Source of the DNA: Ceratodon purpureus | Lineage: Eukaryota; Streptophyta; Bryopsida; Pseudoditrichales; Ditrichaceae | Assembly (NCBI GenBank): GCA_014871385.1 | Contig: CM026423.1 | Location: 18,093,690 to 18,157,689, forward strand | DNA: 64,000 nucleotides | Direction of reading: 5' to 3' | Shown: positions 12,031 to 24,659 of the stretch, in pieces | Layout of the letters: each line of letters begins with the position of its first letter | Position numbering within the stretch: position 1 is the stretch's first letter | The notes under the pieces: generated by a model | What the model was told of the DNA's origin: nothing | Database searches by the model: none | Seen by the model: the letters and a program-made list of their open reading frames with translations, nothing else | Position numbers and translations under genes: made by a program

Positions 12031-12959
12031 CCCCTAAGTGCCCAGGAAAGCCGAAATGGCTTTTTGCTGTTTCAGTCAGTCTAGATAAAGGGGTTAAAAT
12101 TGATATTTTTGCCTAATATTTTTACTGGATGCTCCTTGTACTGCAAAGTGTATGTGGTAAAATTTGCAAAGCCAAATTCCAACCTTAAGACCTTCATCTA
12201 GAAATTTTAGGTTTCAAGTCCAAAACGGGCAGCTTAAAATTAGGCTTTTTTTGAAAAACAATTCTTGAAATATGTTCATAACCAAACCACCACTCAAATT
12301 TTAAAGAGACCCAAGTCAAAAAATATACCAATTTTACAAGGGCAGCCTCTAAAAATTACAAAGACAAGCTTCAATATTTTCAGTAATTTTTGAATTACTT
12401 CTTTCAAAATTCGTCAAAATTTGAGATTTTGAAATTTTTCAAAAATAATTTCGCTCAAAAATCAAAACCTTATAAAGGCACTTAACTACCGTCTAGATTT
12501 TTCTAAAATCAAATATACGTGACGTCATGCATGTTTTACTATATCAACGTTTTCATACCTGCTTTTAGAAAACAACTTTTATGAGAGCCAAAAAAAGGAA
12601 TGAGTCTTTCAAATTTTCCATGGAGGTACTCAACTTGATTACCTACATGGAAAAAAATATCGGCAAAATGTTTGGGGTAACAATTTTCAAGTCACCCTTT
12701 GCACCATTTTGACTATGTCATTCAGCCAATGCCCAAAAAAAGTTTTGCTGCAACTTTGAATATTATAATTTCTAAGATGGTAAACATCCAACGGCTGAAA
12801 ATTTTATCAGTAGTTCTAAAGAAGGTTTAGTACAAGATCTTACGGCTGGACTTCTAAAAAAAGCAATTTTGTTTGGTTCAAATTGTCGTTTCTACAAGGT
12901 GGTCAAAAATCACTGTTTTGGAGGTTTTGAGACCCAAAACATGTTTGGGCACTTAGGGG
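12031..12959. mobile_element. TTAA-flanked element, 929 bp, copy 2
   Basis: Same orientation and length as copy 1 (9119-10047), with roughly 15-25 base differences by eye (about 98% identity). Termini are CCCCTAAGTGCCCAGG and inverted TTGGGCACTTAGGGG. TTAA lies at 12027-12030 and 12960-12963. The flanks differ from those of copy 1, so this is an independent insertion and not part of a larger duplication. No coding capacity. Confidence 0.87.
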
Positions 12960-13265
12960 TTAAACCCTAAATCTTCTTGATGGAAAACCATCTAAATTAC
13001 AAAATTTGACCTTATCAATTCTCTAAAAGATTTAACCATAGATTCTCAAAGTTAAGTTGACATTGTACTCACAATCAAATCGCTGATTGTTCTTGGTTTG
13101 TGAGATCATAATAGTCAAAGTTGACTAAATTTTTCTCATCCGGGAACCTCCAAAACCCATTTCTGGTTTAAAGGAAAGTTAGGGATAAAAAGAGATAATA
13201 AAAGAGAAGATGATAGCAAACGCATTGGTGAAGGATGCTATGTAATTATGTAACAATGTTGCATG

Positions 13266-13584
13266 TATGGTATGAACACCTATTTTCGTCCCTTTAAGGA
13301 GTTCTCTATACTTGGAGTGGTGGAATGAGTGCCTCATTATTTTTCAATGATTAACAATAAGAAAAGACAAAATTTCCCCATTTTTAGGATATTTAAAAGC
13401 ACTTACAAAAATAACTATAAATTTTAGAAGTGACCAATATAGCTTAAGCTATAGTCGGACCTACTACTGCATGTACGCATGGGGTACATTATAGGTAATT
13501 ATAGGGTGATCAAATCTCCAGTGGAACAAGAATCTGATAGGAACGCCTTTGGAGAGGGGGCCGCCTTTAGGTGTTCATACCATA
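13266..13584. mobile_element. MITE with TATGGTATGAACACCTA termini, copy 1
   Basis: The 17-bp inverted termini are TATGGTATGAACACCTA at 13266 and its complement ending at 13584. The flanking or terminal TA fits a Stowaway/mariner-type TA duplication. A second copy lies in opposite orientation at 21262-21582. No coding capacity. Confidence 0.85.
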
Positions 13585-14563
13585 CATTACAGATTTGATC
13601 CCACTAGTCCACAACACTTAGGTAGTCACTTGTGTTACTACCCCTATCACTTGATTTCCTTCACAACACTTGTTTGGAATTCAAACAAAACATGCATTGC
13701 TATGTAGGATGTCTAGTATTCTATTGAGAAGATACTACTGCACAATTGTCGCGATTTGAAAAGCGATGATCAACAATAACATACACTATCAATAGAGGTA
13801 GTATTCTCGCAGTGCGTCCTTGGCCGTGCGTGTAGCCTGACAAGGCCGGATTTGAGGCAGATTATGTAGCAAAATAGCCTGACTGTATACTAACTGTACT
13901 CACTGGATGAATGGGGAACGGAACTGCCACAGTGAAGGTAGAACCTTAGAACTCATTCATTTCTTTATTTTTTGTTTTGTACCTTTTGGATAATTCTATT
14001 AAATTTTTTTTAGATTTTTTTTTATAAAAATAACTTTTTAAAATTTAGTTAATATATTCATAATTTTTCTTAAAACAAACAGCTAATTTGATTAATTTAA
14101 TTGAAAAAATGAATAAGATTTAAAAAAATTAAAATTTCTGAATTCTATATAGGTGAAGATCTTTAAAAAATAAGGTGATTATTTTTTGATAAATGAATTT
14201 GTGTCAAATATTTTTTGCATCCTAAAATTTTGATTCTGATAAGCTTGAGTTTTATTTATTTATTAGCATCATCTGGATGAATGTAGGGGCTATATAACCC
14301 AAAATTCAATGAGATCAACCCTAGCTACCCCACATTCGTTGTTTTGAGATAACCCTAAGACGTAACGGGCAACGAACCCTACCGGACCCGTTGCCCTTAG
14401 TCAAACCCTTCTCGCTCCGCTCGATGGGTTTGCTTTATGTTACTCATATTTTACGAGAAATAAATAGATTATTTCTAAAAATTAATTTAATTGATTAATT
14501 AACTATTTATATATTTGATTAATTAGTTTATTTTTGATTTTTTCCCCAAAGGAGCAGTAAAAG
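13585..14563. other. AT-rich intergenic DNA with two adjacent short hairpins
   Basis: No gene seen. At 14364-14440 two stem-loops follow each other: GGGCAACG pairing with CGTTGCCC, then CAAACCC pairing with GGGTTTG. Their role is unknown. Confidence 0.4.
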
Positions 14564-15141
14564 TATACCGTAGGTTCATAGCAGCTTGGGCAGAAAATAA
14601 TTATTTATAAGACTGCCCAAATTTTCTGGAAATTCATGATTGTAATTGCCCAAAAATGAGTAAATGAAATTACAAAAGTGCCCAAACTTACGTAAATTCA
14701 AGTGGCATGAGAGAAAATCCAACAAAATAGTGCCAAATATATTCTATAGTGACTTTAACACGTCATGAACTCCACAAGTTTAGCTGACACTTATGCTTGC
14801 TCTGAAGCTCACAAGGGTCTCGTGGGCTCACAATCACTTCCCTACATACAAAAACCATTGATACACAATAAAACTACAGCATACCGGTACACTACAATAA
14901 GTCTGCTTAAGGTTACTAATGCAAGTGATTGGGGTAAAGTCAAATGTATAAGTAACCATCATCCATTTCGAAAGTAACCCTAACTAATTACAAAACTGGA
15001 TGAATGCCTAACTTATATTTAAATATACTTTAGAGTTGCCCAGCTTTTGAGATATTATTTTGAAAATTGCCTAACCACTTTTTCCACTTTAATTAATTAT
15101 TGGGCAAAAGAGTGCCCAAGCTGCTATGAACCTACGGTATA
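14564..15141. mobile_element. MITE with 28-bp perfect TIRs
   Basis: The left terminus TATACCGTAGGTTCATAGCAG (extending through CTTGGGCA) is matched exactly by the inverted right end finishing at 15141. The ends are TATA, so the target duplication could be TA or TATA. Between them, TGCCCAA or its near variants recurs in the outer 150 bp of each side (near 14611, 14648, 14681, 15037, 15068 and 15112). Exact TIRs suggest a fairly young element. No coding capacity. Confidence 0.88.
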
Positions 15142-15411
15142 GTCTGAAACTGTTTTTTTCATCCAATCCCCCACAAATGTCCGTCTTCATCCCTTTAGAT
15201 TACCTGAACAGTAAATTCAGATTTCCCCTGACAGCCCTACACGCACTGCAATTGACGTACGCTCGGAAGCTGTCCTCCTATCAATATTACCATATCACAT
15301 ACTCCTATCAATGATTTTGGAATATAACATTGCTAAAAGTTTATACAAGCTCAACAAAACCATTTACATACATTTGTCTACAGGAAAGTTAATGAGGGTT
15401 AACAAAGATCC
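15142..15411. other. 3' flank of the DUF247 gene
   Basis: Presumed 3' UTR and flank of the minus-strand DUF247 gene. Nothing else recognised. Confidence 0.4.
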
Positions 15412-17032
15412 TCATGGATTTTTATATTGAGGCATCATTCTATCACTACCTATGACAGCTGTATACGTCTGAATCAATGTGGCAATCGTGACTAGGGTGG
15501 CTGCAATTACTGGCACTACCAACCAAGGCCTACTACAAAAGAGTGTTCTAAACTCCCTCGATAATTTTGGTAGTTTTTGATCATATCTCCTATTAATATC
15601 GTCTTTCATGGCATTCACTTCTCTAGTCGAATATGGTAAAAGTAAAAGACCTTTGTCCAATGGCTGCCACATCTCAAATGTTCTACTTCCGCATTCATTG
15701 TGAATTACACCACACTTGATTAAGTAATCCATATCATCAGGGGTTTTAATCAAATCCAACATGATGGATATGTAATCAAGATACATAGAACTGGCCTTCA
15801 CGTCTAGTAGCGCATATCGTGCCATGTTACGGATAAACGCAAATGTATCATCATATATTTTCATCTTCGGCAAGATTAAAGATTTGCTCGTCTTGTTGTA
15901 AGACATGGTGCACAATGGTTTTCCTACTCCCTCAATCTTCACACCTGCATGTTTCAGTTGTATTGCTGATGGAATATGAATAATGCCCATTTGACTCTCA
16001 TCACGTTCCCGCTCTAAACCTTCCTTCCCACAAATGACTTTGTATGCTGCATCAAGAATGTGATGGCTTTCTGAGAGTCTTAGGTCAGACATTTCTTGTG
16101 CATACATATCATCACCCATATCAAACACATATCTTGAGCGCTGTACAGCTCTCTTCATCCACATCTCTAGCAAACTTACATTCCGTTTGTTTAGCAATTC
16201 AAAAGGAAATACAGGTGTTTCCAACCTTTTCTCCCTATTGATATACTCAATAGCTCGTGCTATAAGCTCAAACGGAATTTGGTTCTCCACTGCCCACAGA
16301 TCATGCCTGAAAATCGAACTCCACAATATAAATTTGGACAGTAACGCGTCGGGCACTTGGTTTTTTGGACATATTATATGCTCATTCGTCGAAAGACACT
16401 GCTCATACAAATCTATTGCCCATACGATGAAGAGCGCATCAAATGCCAATAGTTGTTTAATCTCCTCTTCCTTGAGATTTATATCTTCCTTGTGCAACCC
16501 ATAAAATCCCAACATCCTCGTGTGATCAGGGACAACATAATCACAAAAGTTTTCCCATTTCTGCGCCTCGTCCAATCCAAACAAGAGAGGGACACATAGC
16601 TTCATAGCTTCTGGAGCTGAGTCTTTGTCAACACTGTCGAGGTTGTGAAGCCCGAACCGCCATCCCTGGGGCGTGTACATTTCGGGTGGTTGGCGATTGT
16701 ACTCTGGCACTTTCAATATCTGAAAACTATTTGTTTCACAATGCAATCTTTCTTTGGCGATGCGCAGTCTGTGCTCCACTTTCTCTCTCCACAGTGAACG
16801 TTCCTCCTGTCTCTCTATATTCAGAGATTGTCATGTCAGTCTCTGAAATTCACTCATGTCCATTTCAACTAGTCACCAGATGATGCAGGAATTCATGAAG
16901 AGTAGAGAAGAATTTGTAAGCAAAGAACGGGCGAAAACGGCATAACGAGCGAATGAGGATTACTAGACATACGAACGGGTGGAAACGGCACTTACTGTTC
17001 ACAGAGTCGCTGCTAGATGCAATGTTCTCCAT
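15412..17032 (-). CDS. DUF247 family membrane protein
   Basis: A plant-specific DUF247 protein; members are mostly of unknown function and some act at the plasma membrane. The large exon 15412-16814 encodes the whole domain: an N-terminal ILKVPEYNRQPPEMYTPQ block (matching the family's x-VP...YxPQ start), a central WAVENQIPFEL segment (family LLENQIPF/V), and a C-terminal membrane helix WLVVPVIAATLVTIATLI followed by a short tail. The big open frame has no in-frame ATG near its start. A short exon 1 at 16996-17032 (MENIASSSDSVN) with donor GTAAGTG joins in phase to an acceptor after ATATAG at 16815-16816, giving 479 residues. Exon 1 is inferred; the domain exon is firm. Length fits the family. 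Confidence 0.85.
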
Positions 17033-18372
17033 AGCTGGTATACGCAGTTTCCAATAATGAAACCGATATAGATTCGATTTAAATCCGCCAACAAGATATA
17101 CACACAAAGTGCATATACATGTATCAAAACAAAAGAACCATCAAAATACACCACTTGTATTACGTTGCAATGCCCGGCTTCGCACTTCGAGGTTTAGGAC
17201 TTCGACTTAATGACTGTAAAACGGAAGCCTCGATACAAAGCCGTTCGGAATTGAACACCTGAATCCAAGCGAGAGTCAGTGCATCTAGACATAGACAAGC
17301 TCTTTCTCCAATCCGTGCCCACTTCAGCAGCCACAATGCCAACTTGGTGATTAAGCATATTGCCGGATCTGAAATACAGTTCACCTACACATCCAGACAC
17401 TACAATAGCAGACTCGAGGGATCATACTTACCTTGTCCTCGCAAACTGGGTATACGGAAAGAGCTCGACGGACATATACACAAAAAAACTTCTCAGTCCG
17501 AAAAATCAAAGTCGATCTCACGCAACTGGCAGAATCGATCTCCAAGCCTTGATCAAGCCTTCTCATTCCCCGGCATAATACTCATCAAAGACGAATCATT
17601 GAACACAGGCAGAAGGTATAGATCTGGCTATCGGCAAAGCGCAAGAACGAAGCAAGCTAGCGTCGGATCGAAGCAAAATCTAGATGCGAGTGTGTGGAAC
17701 GATGGCGGAGTGAGAACTTTATAACTGGGGGTGAGTAAGTTAGCCTGACCCAGTTGTTGACAATCGAAGTCAGAAAATGGTAAAGATTCCTTCCCACCAG
17801 CTTGAATCATGGCATCAATTTGAAATTGGTGCGCAGAAGCCAGCTCAATAGCATCCCTTTAGGCTTTGATGATCTTAGTTTATGCATTTACTTTGGTTCA
17901 TGTTGTGTTGATTCGTTAGATTGTTACGTAGATTAAGCAAAAGAAGAATACAAAATGATTTATGGGGCATCTGACTGTTCCATCACCGCTTGGGGCGTAG
18001 TACCAATTATCCGTGAAAGTCGGGTCTCACTTCTACTTTTCGCCACGAGGTCACGCATGGGTCCGCATTTCTCGTACATGTAAATTATAGGAATTTCAAC
18101 CCCCTAAGAAGAGTGGTCAGTGACTTCCAAACGATCCTTTCACAAATCGTTGAAATCGTTGCACAATTTTATTTTTTTCAAACTTGATTTTGAAAATCTA
18201 ACCATAGGATCTTGTTCAGAGCTATCAAATTACACTGCCCAATTTGTTATTTCAAATTTTACCGTACAAATCTTGAGATATATGCTAGATGAAAGTTTCA
18301 TGTTTTGCAAAATCAGCATATCTATTTTAAGGCGTAGCCACCCAAATAATGCCCTGCATTGAAAACTACCGA
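17033..18372. other. Upstream region of the DUF247 gene
   Basis: Presumed promoter and possible 5' UTR of the DUF247 gene up to about 17700. Several overlapping short frames occur on both strands at 17160-17810, but none resembles a known family. Nothing else recognised. Confidence 0.4.
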
Positions 18373-19117
18373 GGGAGGGGGGAGAGCAAAATAAAGTGGA
18401 CCACAAAGTGCAAAATGTGATCACTAAGAAGTGAATATGAAGTGTGCTGTTTTTTAAAGTTCAAAGCTGATTTTGAACATTTTGGTGTAGTTTTTGAGCA
18501 TTTTAGTCACTTTCTAGGGTGTCATAAGATATTTTCTACGCATCTTCATAAAAAGAACATCCTCAATTGAAACTAAATTTGGCCACTAGTTCTAAATCAT
18601 GAAAATGAACTTTTCCAAAGTCTTGATTTCTTCATTTGGTGCCCTTTATTGTCTTTTAAGGATATTTTTTTCAATTTAAAAAACAATGTTCGGTGAAAAG
18701 AAACGCACAAAAAGTATCGCGGAAGTGACCCTCTTAAAAAACATCCTTGCGGTACTTTTGGAACTCTAAACCAATTAATGATTATAAGAATCGACTATTT
18801 TAGAATACCTCTTAAACATACAAAGGGCACCACTTAATTAAAAGTGATTTTTCGATAGTTTTTTATTCTTTTATAGTCACTTTTTCAAATGATTGCATTA
18901 AGTTTGATTGGATTTAAAGCCTTCATAGAATAACTTTAAAGTGTATACTTTGCACTAAAATTTTCCAAGTTGTAGAAAAACAAGTTGAGAATCCATAATA
19001 GCAAAAAAAATTGACTTCAATTACATCTTTCCATCACTTTTGTGCAATTTTTGCAAAAAGGCTGAAACTGGCAAATAGCTAAGCACTTTTTTGGTCCACT
19101 TTATTGTGCTTCCTCCC
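18373..19117. mobile_element. GGGAGG-TIR MITE (copy B), 745 bp
   Basis: Left end GGGAGGGGGGAGAGCAAAAT continues AAAGTGGACCACAAAGTGC. The right end is its inverted partner, AAGCACTTTTTTGGTCCACTT then TATTGTGCTTCCTCCC. Related copies lie at 6186-6890 and about 44591-45326. No coding capacity. The target duplication is unclear because the borders are purine-rich. Confidence 0.85.
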
Positions 19118-19781
19118 TTCAGATAGATAGAAACTGTGGATGGTCTATTTTTAGCCCAATATTGGCGTAAATAAAGTGTCTATTTGTTATGTTAATGACC
19201 CGATGCCCACCAAACAAGGGGACATTGGGATAATACTACTCTCCCTATGATAGAAGTACAATGTAGTAAAACACTATGCTAGTTCCTAGCTAATAATGGA
19301 CCTCGAATTCCTTCAAGGGCTCTAAAGTACCATACAACAAGGTCCAAGGACCCCCCACCATAGTTGGGTGGACTATGGTGAATGATAAGAACCACGCCCG
19401 CATGGAGAATTACCATCGGGGATCTAGAAACGGGGAAAGTTATGTAAAGGAACAATGTGACAATTTTCCTCTAAATGACTTCTTTAATACAAAGTGAAAA
19501 CTCAAATTCAATCCATTGCTGTAAAATCTCCTACCTTTTTATGCAAAGCCTTGCATATTCTTGTCATTCAAAAATAAAAATTCTTTTTAAAAACTTAAAT
19601 TCTGAACTGATATGTGTGAAGATAGAAGGCTTGTAACTTATGACTAGAGACAAGAGCTTAACTCCTAAACGTATCAACCTAGTTTTAGCCAAAAATATAT
19701 ATTCTTTTAAAATGTGTCATAGATGAAATTAATGCAGGTAAGTGATTTAAACTTTAACTTTAGAAACCTCTAGCAGAATTA
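19118..19781. other. Intergenic, nothing recognised
   Basis: AT-rich DNA without gene or repeat border. Confidence 0.4.
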
Positions 19782-20388
19782 GGGCCGGTTTACACTACGG
19801 TGGAGAAGGCCTCCGGTCGGTCAAGAATGCTTGGCCAAGACATGGTTATATGAGGCAAATGGTGGATGTGCCGGAAAAGAATTAAAGACAATAAAATATT
19901 TCAAAAGGAGTCTTGACCGGTTGTAGTCTAAACACCTAAAGGAGATTCTTAGCAGACAAGTCCACCGGAGAAGTGTACCGGTGAAGAGAAGCTCACCAAA
20001 TGGTGAAGTTTTTTTTTTGATAAAAACCCATAATTCTCTACATTCACATTGTATCAAAAGATTTAAACAAAAATTGTGTTCATAAAAAATGAACAAGAAT
20101 TATGTATGATAATTTGACTAAACTTCAAAATTATTTTATTATCAAATTATGCAAATGAATAATGATGTTTTTGGTTAATTTTCACTTTTCCGAATTAAAA
20201 AACATTCCATGGTAATATAATATTTATTTTTATTCAAAAGATCATCCATGAGAAAACTTCACCACCATTGTTGTCTTCACCTAGTGTAAACACCTTTAGG
20301 TGAAGAGCCTCGTTTTTGGCTAATCACATTTCACGAATGCCCTTTTTTCATGACCGATGGACTTCTCCACTATAGTCTAAACCGGCCC
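19782..20388. mobile_element. Tourist-like (PIF/Harbinger) MITE, 607 bp
   Basis: Termini GGGCCGGTTTACACTACGG and inverted GTCTAAACCGGCCC pair over about 27 bp with a few mismatches. The target duplication is TTA (19779-19781 and 20389-20391), the PIF/Harbinger signature along with the GGG-type terminus. No coding capacity. Confidence 0.85.
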
Positions 20389-20391
20389 TTA

Positions 20392-21261
20392 TTGTAGGTC
20401 ATGTGGACTATCAGTTGAGTCTTGGAGCCTTAAAGATTGTGAGATCATAATATACTAGTCCTCAAGATTATCATTCACGTCTAGCTAATAATGAAACTCT
20501 GTTGTAATTCATCATTTTCACTTTAAAGTGAAAATTCTACCAACAAAGCTACTACTACAATGAAAAAATCTCCAACTGGAATGTTGTTCACCTTCATCTT
20601 AAAAACACCCTTTCAACCAAAAAAAATCATCAAAGAAATTTATTGGCTCAAATAATAGCAGCTTGCAATGGTGAAATTACCTGTGAAATTGCCAAATAAT
20701 GTACAAGAAAAAATAGTTCAAAACTAAAGCCTTTGCACCATGTTTATGCCTTATCTTCAAAACTTTTTTGATTGAGTCAAGGTTCCTACCACTAAAATTA
20801 GACTCTAATTGAATTGCATCCCATAATTTAAAGTTGAAATCCAAGAGTGAATGAAGGACATATAGCTCCAAAAAAATCATTTATTTTTTCACTTTTTATA
20901 GTATACAATCATCATTGCATGTTCAAATACTAAAATTATTTGGTTAAAAAATATTCCAATTAGAAAGTTGTTGGAATTCATCTTAGGGACGTTTAACATG
21001 GAAGTCAAGCCGTTCATGGGGCTGATGGAGGGCAAAAATTCCCCTCACCGGTGGTTGTTTTTTGCCTGGTTTGGAGGTTGTTATTGCTCTACTTTGAAAT
21101 ATAGCATCCTTTGTTCCAAAAAAAATAAAATTAAAAAAATAAAATTAAAATTCCTCTATTGTCATTGGTCCGTCTTTTCAACTTTGAAAAATGGACCTCT
21201 TCAAAGTAAGACTTACTTACACTCAAAACCTCCATCACGAAGTGACGCGAATAAATACACC
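20392..21261. other. Intergenic, nothing recognised
   Basis: AT-rich. A 151-residue open frame at 20968-21423 runs into the next MITE and shows no family resemblance, so it is not called. Confidence 0.4.
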
Positions 21262-21582
21262 TATGGTATGAACACTTATCCCCGGAACCCCCTCCAAAGG
21301 CAGACACTGTCAGATTCTTGCTCCATTGTAGATTTGATCACCCTACAATTACCTATAATCTACCCCATGCGTACATGTAGCAGGGTGTCTGGCTATAGGT
21401 TAACCTATATTGGTCACTTCTAAAATCTGTAGTTATTATGGTAAGTGCTTATAAATATCCTAAAAATGGGGAAACCTCGTCTTTTCTTATTGGCAGTCAC
21501 TGAAAAATAGTGAGGCACTCATTCCACCACTCCAAGTATAGTGAATTCCTTAAGTGTACGAAAATAGGGTGTTCATACCTTA
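21262..21582. mobile_element. MITE with TATGGTATGAACAC termini, copy 2 (inverted)
   Basis: Reverse-complement copy of the MITE at 13266-13584. Shared internal phrases are CATGCGTACATGTAGCAG versus its complement and CACTCATTCCACCACTCC. It ends about 280 bp before the start codon of the HAD gene, so it lies in that gene's likely promoter. Confidence 0.82.
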
Positions 21583-21861
21583 ACTCACTCTGGAAAAGAA
21601 AATGCAGAATCGAAGACACGAACTTCGACAACCATCATCATCGACGCAGCATCCAACACTTGGACGCTCTTCAACTGCCCCAAAGCTTCACCTTTGATCC
21701 CATTCTCATGCTCACACAGACCACCTTCCCTTCAACTAACTCAAGGTGGAGAGAACAGGTTTGATTGCCACAACCTCTCAGCTAGCACACAATCTTTGCT
21801 TTGTTTCTGGAGTGAATTTTCCATCTAGCTAGCTGGAGAGTCACGGAAGAGGTTGCTAGAG

Positions 21862-24659
21862 ATGGGTCATCTGTATGCGCTGGACTTCGATGGAGTCATC
21901 TGCGACAGCTGCGGCGAGAGCTCCCTCTCCGGGCTCAAGGTTGCATTTCATATGTCTCTTGTTCAATTGGGCATTCGTTTAGTCTAGCTCTGTTGCTAAT
22001 CCTCTCACCAGACGAGGTGTTTCTGGAATTGGTCTCAAGTTGACGAGGTTTTGAGCTCTTTTCAGTTTCTGTTTAATGGAGTCTAAGTTGTCATTTTTGG
22101 TTTTTTCGTGTTGTTGGATTTGCTGCCCATGTTGATGGTTGTTGGATTTGGCAAGGGGAAGTCAATTTGAGGGACATTTACAGGTTTTTGAGGATAATTA
22201 CTCAATTTGTTAGTTTTGTTTTTAAGGTCATCTTAGACCTCTTGTTTGATTGCTTTTTTTCAATTTGCACATGGTTTTAGTCCATGGAAGTACAGTTGTA
22301 GTGAAGCGCGTGTAGTATTTGACGCAGCAATAGATCTGATTTGGGTGATGTGAGTCTAAATGTGTGTCGTGTGATATTTATGGTTTCGTTTTCCTTCCTT
22401 TTGAGGATACATGGATCAGAATTGTGGGTAGGGTTTTAGTCAGTGTGCAAATCCAGGATTGACCATAGTTGAGAGTGTAGTTAAATTCAGCAATCGTTCC
22501 TAGCGTTTACACTTGAGCTCTAGCATGGGCACAATTGTTGTTAAAATTTTCAGATTAATTGTCATTTTTTGAAGTGGATCTTGCTTCCCTTCTGTGCAGG
22601 CGGCTAAAATCCGATATCCAGAGCTTTTGGCAGGCTTGGATGCAGCTACAGAGACTTGGATCCTAGATTGCATGCGCACTGTAATTACTCACCTTGTTTC
22701 AGTTCTGAGTTGCACCACTAAAGTTGTGAAAATTGTGTGCTTAATAGTTTAGCATTTTCTTCCCACCGCTACTTAGGTAATCTGGTTATCTATTGATGAG
22801 GGTGGCTCTTATGTACATTATGCACAGCAATATCTCCTTTCTATTCAATGCAGTTTCTGCAACCAGGCAATTCTAGCTCCTGGCTTGTCTTGAAGTCCAA
22901 ATGGTTCTACAAACCTTGATGATTTCTAAACTGAGCTCGCCTTCAAAATTCGAGTTCTTTGATCACGATATAGTATTTGTTGTGAGCAGGTGCGGCCAGT
23001 AGTGGAAACTGGGTATGAGAATATTTTACTTGTGCGACTGCTGCTGGAAATCAAGGCTCCTCACCTCCGCCAGTCTTCGGTATGCTTCCTGTAGAGAGGA
23101 TCTTGTATGCTGAAATTCAGTTTCAGCCTCAGGCATACCTTATCCAGTACGAGTCATTTGAAGGTCCATTTTTTTGTTTCACCTAAGCCACAAACTTGCA
23201 ACAAGTATGTTCGCTGGTTTTGAGAGTCGTGCTTATGTCTGCTTTGTGCGGTTGGTTTGATTGAGCAGGTGGCAGAGAAATTGTCTGTGGAAAGCATTTT
23301 AGCAGATTGGGAGCATGGCATCAAGCCAGTGGTGATGAAAGAATGGAACGAGAACAAAGAAGAGCTGGTGGAACTTTATGGTAAAGTACGTGATGACTGG
23401 ATCGAGCATGATCTTCATGGTTGGATTGGTGCCAATAGGTGTGCATCTCTTACAGGCATCCAATTGTGTGTCTTGCTCCTTCTTGCAAGTATACCATTCG
23501 TCATTTTTGGCTTTGATCATTTTGCAACGCAATCAAGTGCTCTTGATTGTCAATGCTGTGTTTGATCGTTGTGAAGCAAGAACTATACAACCTTGTAATG
23601 TGTATAAAAGTACTTTATGCAGTGCAGAATGGTTATACAGGCAATTGAGAACAAACATAATTTACATCTATGAATCTACTCTTACAGGTTCTATCCAGGA
23701 ATAGCGGACTCCTTGAAATTTTCATCCTCAACCTTGTTTATTGTGACAACAAAACAGGTAAGTTGGTCCTTCAGTTTTATGAGAGCTAAGTCAAGGATAA
23801 ACAGCTTTCAGCACATTTGTCACCACATTTTGTTTACTATTTTTTACTCCTCTCATGAGTCTCTTATTACACTCCAGGCTCGATTTACCTCAGCGTTGCT
23901 GAAAGAATTGGGAGGTGTTGACTTCCCAATGGACCATATATATGGCCTTGGCAGTGGGTAAGCCTTCCTCTTTAACCAACTTACCAACCAACAAGGCCTG
24001 TGAAAGAGCTACTATTCGCTTTGTAGTATATATGTTTTTTGGAAGTTTAACGTTGACACTGTCCAGCCAGGCCCAAAGTGGAGGTGCTAAAGCAGCTGCA
24101 AGAGCGAGCGGAACATGAAGGCCTCACTCTCCAGTAAGTTCACAAATTTCTTGTCATTAACTCCATTTGAACTTGGCAAACATCTTTGCTGTTACAATGG
24201 GTTCAGACGTTCTCAAATGAAACGAGTGCATGATTATTTATACTTGCTTCTGGAATGTAAACAGCTTTGTGGAAGATAGGTTTGCCACTTTACGCACAGT
24301 CAATAAGACCCCTGCACTCGACAAATGGAACTTATATTTGGGTAACTCGATAACCATTTACCATTTCATAGTTTCTTCAGTTTTCTTGGTTGATGTCAGT
24401 TGGTTTAATATTTTCGAAAGATGTTTTAATATTATCCTGCAGGATTTTTCTGTCGTTGTTGTGACTTCGTACTATGTTTTGTGTGAGAATGATTCGTGAA
24501 GATTAATGAATTGCTATCATTTTAAAACTCATGCTCTAAGTTATGGTCTTTTTTGCAGCTACCTGGGGTTACAATACCTCGAACGAAAGAGAAGAAGCCC
24601 GCGGCATTTCACGTATCCAGGTTGTGGATCTTCCAGATTTTTGCGCAAAATTAAAGTAG
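21862..24659 (+). CDS. HAD-superfamily hydrolase-like protein, nine exons
   Basis: A haloacid dehalogenase-fold protein of 269 residues, probably a soluble phosphatase or hydrolase; substrate unknown. Exons: 21862-21939, 22600-22680, 22990-23079, 23269-23438, 23688-23757, 23878-23957, 24071-24133, 24265-24341 and 24559-24659; all introns are GT..AG and the phases close to a TAG. Motif I is LYALDFDGVICDS (Asp8 nucleophile, Asp10). Motif II is LFIVTTKQ (about residues 156-163). Motif III is GPKVEVLKQL with Lys192 or Lys197. Motif IV is HFVEDRFATL with the acidic pair Glu214-Asp215. All four HAD motifs are therefore intact. The acceptor of exon 7 lies in CCAGCCAG; only the second AG keeps phase. 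Sequence after motif IV (TWGYNTSNEREEAR) is typical of plant members of this group. No transit or signal peptide. Confidence 0.88.

Noticed and set aside
14364..14440. Two adjacent hairpins as a possible Helitron 3' end
   Set aside because: The hairpin is followed by CTTAG and not by the CTRR end, and no TC start was found.
20968..21423. 151-residue open frame upstream of the HAD gene
   Set aside because: It crosses into a MITE, contains an A-rich simple repeat and has no family resemblance.
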